DNA of 64,000 nt from Yoonia sp034652275 (GTDB lineage Bacteria > Pseudomonadota > Alphaproteobacteria > Rhodobacterales > Rhodobacteraceae). Position 1 is the stretch's first letter. The number at the start of each line of letters is the position of its first letter. Below the pieces are notes generated by a model that searched no databases, was not told where the DNA came from, and was given only the letters and a program-made list of their open reading frames with translations. The stretch is taken from assembly GCF_034652275.1 (NCBI RefSeq), contig NZ_JAXIWG010000001.1, positions 1,302,001-1,366,000 of the forward strand, read 5' to 3'. The position numbers and the translations under genes are program-made. This document shows positions 25,815 to 34,506 of the stretch, piece after piece.

Positions 25815-28800
25815 TCATGATCGATATAAATTAACCATGATATCGTTTGACCAGAACGGCGTCCCTACCGAAGAGATGATATCGCGCGCCTCCAACCAGC
25901 TGACAAGTTCGCTATTTTCATATGTCCTCTTGAGTACCGGACGTGCATATCCGATTTGGATCTTTGAGTATGGGTCAGAAAGCTGTCCAAGGACCTCACG
26001 AACTTCGTTTTTATCGAGGGTTTCGTGTAGCAGATTGAGCAGCTGGATCTGTATGCCTACTGGCTTGGCATTCACGACGATTGCTTTGATGATATCTGAC
26101 GTGAGGTGAGGTAGCGCGCCATTTGTCTGCAGAAGTATCGGCCCAACGATGCCAGCACGTTCGGGTAGACTTGGAAGACCGCTCAAGTCCATTAAACCAA
26201 TTACAGCACGCTTCTGGTCGCTCGTGATTTCAGCGGCCAGCAATCGCTCGCGGAGGTTGTCATCGATCGAAAAAGAGCTGGGGTCATCAAGATATGTGGC
26301 GATGTTCTGAGCAACGAATGCCGTTTGAAGATCGACGTTGCCGTCAAGTTCAGCCAAAGTCTTGGCATCGAAAGTAATGCGCCGCTCATCAATCAGTATC
26401 CGGCGCTTTTGGGCACTTACAGATTCGGGAAATTTCTTGAATTCGTTTGGTAGCGCTCGGACATATGCGCGATATGCCTCATCTCCGAGATCCTCAGCAC
26501 TGATCAGGAACTGATGGAAAGGAAACACTTCCTTGGCTTCCGGAAGCGGAGTTTCCAGCAGAATTGCGCGGACCTCCTCATTGTCAAGGAAGGTGATGAG
26601 AGCGCCGCTCTCGAATGTCTCTGACCCAAGGTAAGCCATGCAATTGGACCAGGTCGGAGCAATCCGGGCCCTGCGCACAACAATGCTCCGATATCGCTCG
26701 GGGACTTCTTTGAGTAATGGCAGAAGTTTCGTTTGGCGCAGGACAAAGGTTTCTATCTCTTGGGTATCGAGCTCATCGTGGGACATCACAGCCAGTATCG
26801 CGTCGATATCCTCCTCATCGTCGTCATCCATACCCAGCAGTACGTTCCCAAAGTACGCTGCGAAGTCTCTCTCCACCCGGGCAAGCAGGGGCTCGGCTCC
26901 GGAGTTTCGGACCCTTGAATAATGCCGCTTACGCAAGGCCGGGCCGACTTCTTCTCCGAGGATCGTGCCGAAAATGTAATCGAAATTTGCGTTGCTCAGG
27001 AGGTAATGGCCGAATTCATACAGTTTGCGAGCGACGTTTGGATATCCGTTGATCGCATCAAGGTCATTTGTCTCAATCCGTAACTCTTCGAGCTTGCCCG
27101 GATCTACTCCCTCCAAGCGGCCGAGAATGTCCGGCAGGTTGTCGGCCACGAACGCCTTAAGCTCTGGGTGCTCCTCCCGCTCGCGAGCAAGCATGGCGGG
27201 CGGAAGATGCTCGATGAGGCGCGCGACATGAAAGGTTGCGGAGGCTCCCCCAATTGCCGCGGGTACGAAACCCCGCCAAGCATCGACAAGAAGCCTCAAG
27301 AACTCGGCAACATGCGATCCCATCGCGTAGTAGGCTTCGAAGAATTCCTGCTGGTTCGGAAACTCGTTCGAAAGATATGTAAAGACTTTTGCAAGTCGCT
27401 CCTTATGCTCTTCACTTTCCAATAGAGCATCTATAATCCGGACGTTCAGTGCGTAATCGAGGCCAAAATCGTCCTCCCTCATTCCCGCTATCACTTCATT
27501 TGTGTTGTCGATTGGGAAATAAGGGTCAGGTGTGTGGAACGATCTAATCTGAATAAGGAACTTGTTGTCATTTGGTGAAAGCCGTCCTGTGTGAAACAAG
27601 GAGGTGTACTGATAGTAGCTATCGTCGAGATATCCCTCAAGCAGCAGGAAACGAGCAAGGTTACCGCCGTCCTTGAACTCCTCAAAAAGGTTTTCGACTT
27701 CCTCGGTATTGGATCGCAGCAAAACATTAAACTTACAGGTCCGGATAGATTTAATCTCGTTTCTCAAGTTGATGATTTTCAGATGCGCAGCCTTTTTAAG
27801 TGCATGTCCCTTATGTTCGACGCTTCGAACCTGTTCAACATAGCCCTCCTCTGGGTTGACTATTTTTTGCAGGTTAGAATTGTTGTGCTGAGCCGGATAA
27901 CCATTAGCATGACGATAAAAAAGTGTTGGTGCCACTATAAGTTCGTCGAAGTGTTCATGATCAGACAAGGTATTGAACGCAATGCTCTCTTGTGAATTTC
28001 TGCCCACTGCAAATGTATTGGCTGGCAGCGACTCGAAAAGAAACATCGCGTAAATTCGTCTGAGTTCGCGCAGATCTTTCGGGACCTTTTGTTGCGCCAT
28101 TTCAATATTGCGTTCAAGTACGGCAATCTCGGACCGGTAGCGCTGTTCACGCATTGCAATGAGCTCTTCTTTTCGCCCCAAAATCCCAGCGAGATGCCCT
28201 TTACCGCGATGCAGTTGTTCAAAATCCCGTGGGTAGACATTTTTATAGATCAGCACCGCGAGAAGCTTGGTGGGATCTAGAGCATATTCTCCATCGGTCT
28301 CCAAGCTGGCGACATAGATCGCGTACTCGTTAAAGATGTTATGGATCAGTCGGAGATCGCTCAGGTAGCGGGACACTTCGCGCAGAAACTGCTGATCAAG
28401 CTTTCCGTCCAATTCAAGCCGCTTGCCTTGCGCGAGCACCATGTCAATCGAATTTGAGCTGTTGATAATCGGAATGACAGGAATAATGAATTCGAAGAAT
28501 TTGGTTCGGTCGGTGTTAACGAACATGTCGTCGCGCAGCGCGTAGAGGAATCGGACTCGGCGTCTCACGCCCACGTTGCCGTTGACAAGGCTATTGATCT
28601 CGCGAAGGGTGACAAAGATATCGGAATCCTCGAACCGGTCGAGATCCTCAACAACCACTAGATCATAGCGCGTTGACTGGAAAAAGTAAACGATTTCGTC
28701 CAAATGACGGTTAAGGATCGAATCCTGGTCATCAGAAGACGGCCGCATCTCAATGTCTTTCAGCGAAATGCTTTTTAGCGACACCCCGAAACTTATGACG

Positions 28801-29420
28801 TACAAGTGATGAATTGCAGACCAAAGAAAGGCCAGCGCGAAAGCGGCGATGGAGATATCGAGCCAGTTTGTTACATCAAAGGGTTCGAAATAAGATCCCT
28901 CTATAATCGATGCGCGTTTATGGAACACATGCCAGAGTGCAAGCAACCCTGCAAGAATGGACAGTGATCGAAAGATCGCCCAGAACCCTGGCGATTGGAT
29001 CCGCTTGAAACGCGAGAGCGGCAGTTTATCCGCATCAGCGCCATAGAGCAGTTGCTGGAGGATACTTCGCTCAACTTCCTGTTTGGTAACTGTGCGTCGT
29101 TCAGCGCCGGCTTCTGGTAAGAAGGCGGCCAAAGAAATGTGCAGGGCTTGACGGGGATAGGACTTCAAGAACGATCGGATGATACTGCTTTTGCCAGAGC
29201 CATAAGGTCCTGTAAGTGCAATGTTTGAGACGTTGGGACTGTTGGTCGCGAACTTCAATGCAGCCGAGTACACCCCTTCTTGGTCAGCCTCATCAGTTGG
29301 GGCGAGATCAACGAATTTTGCTGGCCCCGACGATGACGTCGATCGTATGCGCAGCGCTTCAGCTATCTTGATGAGTTGATGGGAGATCCAAAGGCCAATC
29401 TTGGAAAGACTATTGTTCAT
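25815..29420 (-). CDS. YobI-like membrane-associated P-loop NTPase
   Basis: A 1201-aa protein. Walker A GPYGSGKS lies at 71-78 after KFVDLAPTDEADQEGVYSAA, the hallmark start of YobI-type NTPases. Two hydrophobic segments at about 150-172 and 195-220 probably span the membrane, as in KAP-type NTPases. Walker B is LVVVEDLDRF near 253-262, followed by FVTLREINSLVN and RVRFLYALRDDMF. The remaining 850 residues are helical and unassigned. Base composition is more AT-rich than the flanking core genes, consistent with recent acquisition. Related NTPases occur in anti-phage islands, which fits the setting; no partner gene adjoins it, so it could be a single-gene system. Confidence 0.75.
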   Translation of the reverse strand: MNNSLSKIGLWISHQLIKIAEALRIRSTSSSGPAKFVDLAPTDEADQEGVYSAALKFATNSPNVSNIALTGPYGSGKSSIIRSFLKSYPRQALHISLAAFLPEAGAERRTVTKQEVERSILQQLLYGADADKLPLSRFKRIQSPGFWAIFRSLSILAGLLALWHVFHKRASIIEGSYFEPFDVTNWLDISIAAFALAFLWSAIHHLYVISFGVSLKSISLKDIEMRPSSDDQDSILNRHLDEIVYFFQSTRYDLVVVEDLDRFEDSDIFVTLREINSLVNGNVGVRRRVRFLYALRDDMFVNTDRTKFFEFIIPVIPIINSSNSIDMVLAQGKRLELDGKLDQQFLREVSRYLSDLRLIHNIFNEYAIYVASLETDGEYALDPTKLLAVLIYKNVYPRDFEQLHRGKGHLAGILGRKEELIAMREQRYRSEIAVLERNIEMAQQKVPKDLRELRRIYAMFLFESLPANTFAVGRNSQESIAFNTLSDHEHFDELIVAPTLFYRHANGYPAQHNNSNLQKIVNPEEGYVEQVRSVEHKGHALKKAAHLKIINLRNEIKSIRTCKFNVLLRSNTEEVENLFEEFKDGGNLARFLLLEGYLDDSYYQYTSLFHTGRLSPNDNKFLIQIRSFHTPDPYFPIDNTNEVIAGMREDDFGLDYALNVRIIDALLESEEHKERLAKVFTYLSNEFPNQQEFFEAYYAMGSHVAEFLRLLVDAWRGFVPAAIGGASATFHVARLIEHLPPAMLAREREEHPELKAFVADNLPDILGRLEGVDPGKLEELRIETNDLDAINGYPNVARKLYEFGHYLLSNANFDYIFGTILGEEVGPALRKRHYSRVRNSGAEPLLARVERDFAAYFGNVLLGMDDDDEEDIDAILAVMSHDELDTQEIETFVLRQTKLLPLLKEVPERYRSIVVRRARIAPTWSNCMAYLGSETFESGALITFLDNEEVRAILLETPLPEAKEVFPFHQFLISAEDLGDEAYRAYVRALPNEFKKFPESVSAQKRRILIDERRITFDAKTLAELDGNVDLQTAFVAQNIATYLDDPSSFSIDDNLRERLLAAEITSDQKRAVIGLMDLSGLPSLPERAGIVGPILLQTNGALPHLTSDIIKAIVVNAKPVGIQIQLLNLLHETLDKNEVREVLGQLSDPYSKIQIGYARPVLKRTYENSELVSWLEARDIISSVGTPFWSNDIMVNLYRS

Positions 29421-29853
29421 AAGGAAATGCCTACCATGATCGAAACACTATCCTAGGCGTATTAAAGACGGAAGTCTCACTGTTATGTCGACTGTTTACT
29501 TTTGGCGTGGGTCACAATTCTAAATTCTTAAATAGCCAATGGCCACGACACCATCAAATACTCGATTTCTGCTCGACGTACAGGAAGTCTCTGTAAGGTT
29601 TGGGCTGCCCGCAGCCATGCGCTGTTAAGTTCGGGAGCCTGTATTGTACATGTGGCAGCGACACCGTCCGCACCGGATGTTGACGCTGCGCCCATCAAGT
29701 TAACTATAATTACTTATGGTTAAGGAAGCCGCCCAGCTGGGCAGCTTACTTGACTACTACTTCTGGCAAACGCCTCTTGACACCCCTTGCGCAGCGTTAT
29801 GGTTTCGTTTGCGCACTGTTATGGTTTCTCTCGGTCAAGGCAGAATGCCGCGA
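29421..29853. other. Gene-free right edge of the island, with a 22-base direct repeat
   Basis: No convincing gene was seen in these 433 bases, which are AT-rich next to the YobI-like gene. Two direct copies of the pattern TTGCGCAnnGTTATGGTTTC lie at 29787-29806 and 29809-29828 (18 of 20 bases identical, 22-base period, two helical turns), 26 bases from the end of nrdJ. They could be a repressor site or an attachment core left by island integration. The promoter of the YobI-like gene must also lie here. Confidence 0.4.
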
Positions 29854-32163
29854 TCAACCGCATTTGGAAAACCCGCAGGAGGCGCAGGTCATGCAGCCTT
29901 CGACCATGCGCAGGTCATAGGACCCGCAGGACGAACAGGCCTTGCCGCGCTTGCCACCATTTAGCGTAACCACATCGGCTGTCGGGTCGGTCTTGAGGCC
30001 CAGACCTTCGCCCGCCAGGAACCCGATCGAGACCATGTGCCGCTCGATGACGCCGCCGATTGCTGCCAGGATCGACGGCACATATTTGCCCTGCATCCAT
30101 GCGCCCCCGCGCGGGTCGAACACGGCTTTGAGTTCTTCCACCACAAAGGTCACGTCACCGCCGCGCCGGAACACCGCCGAGATCATCCGCGTCAGCGCCA
30201 CGGTCCAGGCGAAATGTTCCATGTTCTTGGAATTGATGAAAATCTCAAACGGGCGGCGGTGCCCCGCCACGATCAGGTCGTTGATCGTGATGTAGATCGC
30301 ATGTTCGCTGTCGGGCCATTTGAGCTTGTAGGTTGCCCCTTCCAGTTCCTGCGGCCGGTCCAGCGGTTCCGACATATAGATCACTTCGCCGCCAGGGGTG
30401 GTGACATCAGACCCTGCCGGGTCGCCTCCGGCGGGAGTATTTTCGGAAAAAAGAAGTTGGGGTTTTTCTTCCGACACGGACAGCACCGAGCCGGTCACGT
30501 CATTGGGCCGGTAGGTCGTGCAGCCTTTGCAGCCTTGGTCCCAGGCGGCCATGTAGACTTCCTTGAAGGCATCAAAGCTGATGTCCTCGGGGCAGTTGAT
30601 GGTTTTGGAAATGCTGCTGTCGATCCATTTCTGCGCGGCCGCCTGCATGCGGACGTGATCGAGCGGGGCGAGGGTTTGCGCATTGACGAAATAGTCTGGC
30701 AGGGCTGCGTCGCCTTTCAGATCGCGCCACATCTGGACGGCGTAATCGACGACTTCTTCCTCGGTCTTGCTGCCATCTTTTTGCAGGACTTTGCGAGTAT
30801 AGGCATAGGCAAAGACCGGTTCGATCCCGGACGAGACGTTCCCCGCGTAAAGGCTGATCGTGCCGGTGGGCGCGATGGAGGTCAGCAATGCGTTGCGGAT
30901 GCCGTGGGTGCGGATCGCGTCGCGCACATCGGTGTCCATCTGCTGCATGGCACCACTGGCGAGGTATTTGTCGGCGTCGAACAGCGGAAACGCGCCTTTT
31001 TCTTTGGCGAGCTCCACCGAGGCCAGATAGGCCGCGCGTGCGATGGCATGCATCCAGGCGTCGGTCTGTGCTGCGGCCTCTTCGGAGCCATAGCGCAGCC
31101 CGACCATCAGCAAGGCATCGGCAAGGCCGGTGACGCCCAGCCCGATCCGGCGCTTGTTCATCGCCTCCTGCTGTTGGGCAGGTAGCGGAAAGCGCGAGGC
31201 ATCCACGACATTGTCCATCATCCGCACGGCGGTGGCGACCAGATCGGTCAGGGCGTCCGCGTCCAGTTTCGCGCTCTCGCTAAACGGATCACTGACCAGC
31301 CGCGCCATGTTGATCGATCCCAACAGGCAGGCGCCATAGGGCGGCAATGGCTGTTCGCCGCAGGGGTTCGTCGCGGCGATGGTTTCGCAGTAGTTCAGAT
31401 TGTTCATCTGGTTGATGCGGTCGATGAAGATCACGCCGGGTTCGGCGTAATCATAGGTCGATTGCATGATCGTATCCCACAGATCGCGCGCTTTGAGGGT
31501 CTTGTAGACCTGCCCGTCGAACACGAGATCCCAGTCGCCGCCCGCCTTGACCGACGCCATGAACGGATCGGTGATCAGCACCGACATGTTGAACATCCGC
31601 AGGCGCGCGGCGTCGGATTTGGCAGTGATGAAGGCTTCGATATCGGGGTGGTCGCAGCGCATCGTGGCCATCATCGCGCCACGGCGAGACCCTGCCGACA
31701 TGATTGTGCGGCACATGGCATCCCAGACATCCATGAAGGACAATGGGCCCGAGGCATCGGCGGCGACACCGAGCACCGACGCTCCCTTGGGCCGGATGGT
31801 AGAGAAATCATAACCGATGCCACCGCCCTGCTGCATGGTCAGCGCAGCCTCTTTGAGCATGTCGAAGATGCCGCCCATGCTGTCGGGCACGGTGCCCATC
31901 ACAAAGCAGTTGAACAATGTCACTGACCGCGCGGTGCCCGCCCCCGCCGTAATCCGGCCTGCGGGCAGGTATTTGAAATCGGCCAGCGCATCGTAGAATT
32001 TCGGCTCCCACGCCTGCGGGTCGGCCTCTACCGCGGCAAGCGATCTGGCGATCCGGTGCCATGTATCCTCGACCGTCGTGTCGATCGGCGTACCGTCGGC
32101 CTGTTTGAAACGGTATTTCATGTCCCAGATCTGTTCGGCGATGGGGGCTGCGAAATGGGACAT
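29854..32163 (-). CDS. nrdJ: Adenosylcobalamin-dependent (class II) ribonucleotide reductase
   Basis: A 769-aa enzyme from MSHFAAPIAEQIWDMKYRF; in-frame ATGs at 32178 and 32190 are alternatives. It reduces ribonucleotides to deoxyribonucleotides using B12. Active-site parts: TLFNCFVMG, NYCETIAATNPCGEQPLPPYGACLLGSINM (in two stretches, with the N-P-C-G-E core), and IAPTGTISLYAGNVSSG. A C-terminal zinc-ribbon tail (CSSCGSYDLRM ... CMTCASCGFSKCG) holds the redox cysteines. The linker before GEVIYMSEPLDRP contains a palindrome-family repeat (separate entry). Candidate NrdR boxes lie upstream. It marks the return to core genome at the right of the island. Confidence 0.93.
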   Translation of the reverse strand: MSHFAAPIAEQIWDMKYRFKQADGTPIDTTVEDTWHRIARSLAAVEADPQAWEPKFYDALADFKYLPAGRITAGAGTARSVTLFNCFVMGTVPDSMGGIFDMLKEAALTMQQGGGIGYDFSTIRPKGASVLGVAADASGPLSFMDVWDAMCRTIMSAGSRRGAMMATMRCDHPDIEAFITAKSDAARLRMFNMSVLITDPFMASVKAGGDWDLVFDGQVYKTLKARDLWDTIMQSTYDYAEPGVIFIDRINQMNNLNYCETIAATNPCGEQPLPPYGACLLGSINMARLVSDPFSESAKLDADALTDLVATAVRMMDNVVDASRFPLPAQQQEAMNKRRIGLGVTGLADALLMVGLRYGSEEAAAQTDAWMHAIARAAYLASVELAKEKGAFPLFDADKYLASGAMQQMDTDVRDAIRTHGIRNALLTSIAPTGTISLYAGNVSSGIEPVFAYAYTRKVLQKDGSKTEEEVVDYAVQMWRDLKGDAALPDYFVNAQTLAPLDHVRMQAAAQKWIDSSISKTINCPEDISFDAFKEVYMAAWDQGCKGCTTYRPNDVTGSVLSVSEEKPQLLFSENTPAGGDPAGSDVTTPGGEVIYMSEPLDRPQELEGATYKLKWPDSEHAIYITINDLIVAGHRRPFEIFINSKNMEHFAWTVALTRMISAVFRRGGDVTFVVEELKAVFDPRGGAWMQGKYVPSILAAIGGVIERHMVSIGFLAGEGLGLKTDPTADVVTLNGGKRGKACSSCGSYDLRMVEGCMTCASCGFSKCG
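30424..30457 (+). repeat. Rhodobacteraceae-type interspersed repeat, in-frame inside nrdJ
   Basis: Beginning CCTCCGGCGGGAGTATTTT and ending GGAAAAAAGAAG, this matches the core of repeats at 39486 (opposite strand), 49412 and 52842. Here it is translated on the opposite strand as part of the linker QLLFSENTPAGGD without breaking the frame. Confidence 0.6.
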
Positions 32164-32248
32164 GGGTTTTGCTTTCATGCTGGCGGCCATGGCGAAGACA
32201 CGCCATGTTAAGTCAGTTGCGGGGATTCTGGAACGGTCTTGTAGACCG

Positions 32249-32302
32249 CCATATCTTGTGGTTTCAACCTGCATCGACGGTTCTGGATCGTATATTTTGT
32301 CG
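32249..32302 (-). promoter_or_regulatory. Candidate pair of NrdR boxes upstream of nrdJ
   Basis: On the nrdJ strand ACCACAAGATATGG (32249-32262) and CGACAAAATATACG (32289-32302) share ACAArATAT and are about 40 bases apart, close to four helical turns. NrdR, the ribonucleotide reductase repressor, binds paired AT-centred boxes of about 16 bases. The match to a full NrdR consensus is partial, so the call is weak. Confidence 0.3.
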
Positions 32303-32357
32303 CAGCCTTGCTTTTCGATCCTGCCGCCTTAATTCACGCTGATCCCGGGGGGGATAG

Positions 32358-32789
32358 ATGACCAGTACAGTCCACCTGCTCAAGCTTTCGGTCGGCACGG
32401 ATGACGTGGCCGATCTTGCCGCGTGGCAGGCTGACAGGCGCGCGCAGACCGAGGACGGGCTGCCGCGCCACATCACCCGGATGTGGCCCAAGCGCGAGGA
32501 TGAAATCCTGAACGGCGGGTCGATCTTTTGGGTGATCAAGGGTGTGATCCTGTGCCGCCAGCCTATCCTGCGGCTTGATGAATATATCGGCGGCGACGAC
32601 ATCCGCCGCTGCGCCATCGTGTGTAAACCCGGCCTGATCCGTGTCGCGGCAACGCCAAAGCGCGCTTTTCAGGGCTGGCGTTATCTGCCCGTGGCGGATG
32701 CGCCCGCCGATCTGCCCGCAGGTCGCCAGCATGAAGAGGCGCTGCCCCCCGAATTGTCCAAGGCGCTGGCGGCCATCGGGGTGCGCTGA
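32358..32789 (+). CDS. DUF1489 family protein
   Basis: A 143-aa protein matching the DUF1489 family of alphaproteobacteria: MTSTVHLLKLSVGTDDVADL, TRMWPKREDEILNGGSIFWV, then a VIKGVILCRQPILRLDE segment and CKPGLIRVAATPKRAFQGWR ending RYLP. No function is established for the family. The length is usual and no signal peptide or membrane segment is seen. The ATG follows a purine-rich GGGGGGATAG. It is divergent from nrdJ, sharing the upstream region with it. Confidence 0.85.
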   Translation: MTSTVHLLKLSVGTDDVADLAAWQADRRAQTEDGLPRHITRMWPKREDEILNGGSIFWVIKGVILCRQPILRLDEYIGGDDIRRCAIVCKPGLIRVAATPKRAFQGWRYLPVADAPADLPAGRQHEEALPPELSKALAAIGVR

Positions 32790-32863
32790 TCCGCCCCGAC
32801 TTGTGACTGGCTTTCGCGCAGCGTCTGACGCATCCTGACCCCAGCATTTCTGGGGAGGAACGC

Positions 32864-34402
32864 ATGTCAATCTACCACACGCCTTTTGCCGATGTGCCGT
32901 TGCGCGATCAATCCATCACCGAACGGGTGTTTGATGGGCTGGCGGACCGCCCCAACGATGTGGTGCTGATCGACGGCCCATCGGGGCGCAGCCTGACGGC
33001 GGCGGATTTCATGGATCAGGTCAAGCGGTTGGCGGGGGGCTTGACGGCGGCGGGACTGGGGCAAGGCAAGGTCGTGGCATTGATGGCGCCCAATATGCCC
33101 GAGTATTGCGTGATCTTTCATGCCGTCGCTTGGGCCGGTGGCACGATCACGACGCTGAACCCGACCTATACCGCGACCGAGATCCGCCACCAGCTTGCGG
33201 ATTCGCGTGCCGATGTGCTGATCACCATCCCCGATTTTCTGGCCACCGCACGGGATGGTGCGGGCGATCTGGACGTGATCGCCATCGGCACCGATGCCTA
33301 CACGGCGCTGATGGGTGATCCTTTGCCCGCGCAGGTGCCAGTCGATATCGTGGCGCATACGGTCGTGCTGCCTTATTCGTCGGGGACCACGGGCCTGCCC
33401 AAAGGCGTGATGCTGTCGCATCGCAATCTTGTCGTGAACGTCGACCAGATCATCGCCGCCGCCGATTTCCGCAAGGGCGAGGTTGCGGCGGGGTTCCTTC
33501 CGTTCTTTCATATCTACGGCATGACCGTGCTGATGAATGTCCATCTGGCAGGCGGCGGTGCGGTTGTGACGATGCCGCGTTTCGATCTTCCGCTGTTCTT
33601 GCAGATCAGTCAGGACCACAAGGCGCGGCGCATGTGGATCGTCCCTCCGGTGGCGCTGGCACTGGCCAAGCATCCGCTGGTGGACCAGTATGATCTGTCC
33701 AGCATCGAACAGGTGTTTTCGGGTGCCGCACCGATGGGGGCGGAATTGTCCAATGCCGTGGGCAAGCGGCTGGATTGCATCTCCCTGCAAGGCTACGGGA
33801 TGACCGAGCTTGCCCCCGTGTCCCATGTCACGCCTGCCAAGGCGGCCGTCGCGGGTGCCTCCGGTCAGTCGGTGCCGAACACGTCCTGCCGCATCGTCGA
33901 TATCGAAACGGGGGCGGACTTGCCAGCAGGACAGGACGGCGAATTGTGGATCAAGGGGCCGCAGGTGATGCAGGGGTATCTGAACAACCCTACGGCCACT
34001 GCCGCCACGATCACGGATGACGGGTGGCTGCGCACGGGCGACATCGCGCGGATCGACGAACAGGGTTATATGTTTATCGTCGACCGGTTGAAGGAACTCA
34101 TCAAATACAAAGGCTTTCAGGTCGCCCCCGCCGAGCTTGAGGCCGCACTTGTCGCACTTGACGGGATCACCGACGCCGCCGTGATCGGCCTGCCGGATGC
34201 CGAGGCGGGCGAGTTGCCGATTGCCTTTATCGTGGCGCGGGACGGGGTCGCCGACACCGACGCGATCATGGCGCATCTGCGCCGGACGCTAGCGCATTAC
34301 AAGCAGTTGCACCAGATCCATGTCGTGCCGGAAATCCCCAAATCGGCCTCGGGCAAGATCTTGCGGCGGGTCTTGCGCGACAGGATCGCAGCGCAGGGAT
34401 AA
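32864..34402 (+). CDS. AMP-forming acyl-CoA ligase (4-coumarate:CoA ligase-like)
   Basis: A 512-aa ANL-superfamily enzyme that activates a carboxylic acid as acyl-AMP and transfers it to CoA. Motifs: the P-loop LPYSSGTTGLPKGVMLSH, the A5 motif GYGMTELAPVSH, DGWLRTGDIARIDEQGY (A7), VDRLKELIKYKGFQVAP (A8) and the C-terminal catalytic Lys in PKSASGKILRRVLR (A10). The architecture resembles plant 4CL and bacterial aromatic or medium-chain acid ligases; the acid cannot be decided. A strong GGGGAGGAA precedes the ATG. The gene stands alone, followed by a tandem hairpin. Confidence 0.88.
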   Translation: MSIYHTPFADVPLRDQSITERVFDGLADRPNDVVLIDGPSGRSLTAADFMDQVKRLAGGLTAAGLGQGKVVALMAPNMPEYCVIFHAVAWAGGTITTLNPTYTATEIRHQLADSRADVLITIPDFLATARDGAGDLDVIAIGTDAYTALMGDPLPAQVPVDIVAHTVVLPYSSGTTGLPKGVMLSHRNLVVNVDQIIAAADFRKGEVAAGFLPFFHIYGMTVLMNVHLAGGGAVVTMPRFDLPLFLQISQDHKARRMWIVPPVALALAKHPLVDQYDLSSIEQVFSGAAPMGAELSNAVGKRLDCISLQGYGMTELAPVSHVTPAKAAVAGASGQSVPNTSCRIVDIETGADLPAGQDGELWIKGPQVMQGYLNNPTATAATITDDGWLRTGDIARIDEQGYMFIVDRLKELIKYKGFQVAPAELEAALVALDGITDAAVIGLPDAEAGELPIAFIVARDGVADTDAIMAHLRRTLAHYKQLHQIHVVPEIPKSASGKILRRVLRDRIAAQG

Positions 34403-34403
34403 T

Positions 34404-34442
34404 GACGCCATCCGGCGTCGGGACAAAAACGCCACGCGGCGT
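34404..34442. terminator. Two tandem small hairpins after the acyl-CoA ligase gene
   Basis: GACGCC-atcc-GGCGTC (34404-34419) and ACGCC-acgc-GGCGT (34429-34442) are two stem-loops with the same stem sequence, beginning two bases after the ligase stop. Neither has a following T-run, so they may be a weak terminator or a 3' end stabiliser. Confidence 0.4.
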
Positions 34443-34506
34443 CGTATTGTGACAAGTCTGGGCGCGCGATGCGCCTAGGGTGGCAGCAATTGAAGAAAGC
34501 CGTCCC

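Noticed and set aside
29421..29853. tRNA gene as island attachment site
   Set aside because: No cloverleaf or T-loop motif could be recognised in the region.
32178..32340. Cobalamin riboswitch upstream of nrdJ
   Set aside because: No B12-box-like sequence or multi-stem core could be found; only weak NrdR-like boxes are supported.
32867..34276. Open minus-strand frame across the acyl-CoA ligase gene
   Set aside because: His/Arg-rich shadow translation; the plus strand carries all AMP-ligase motifs.
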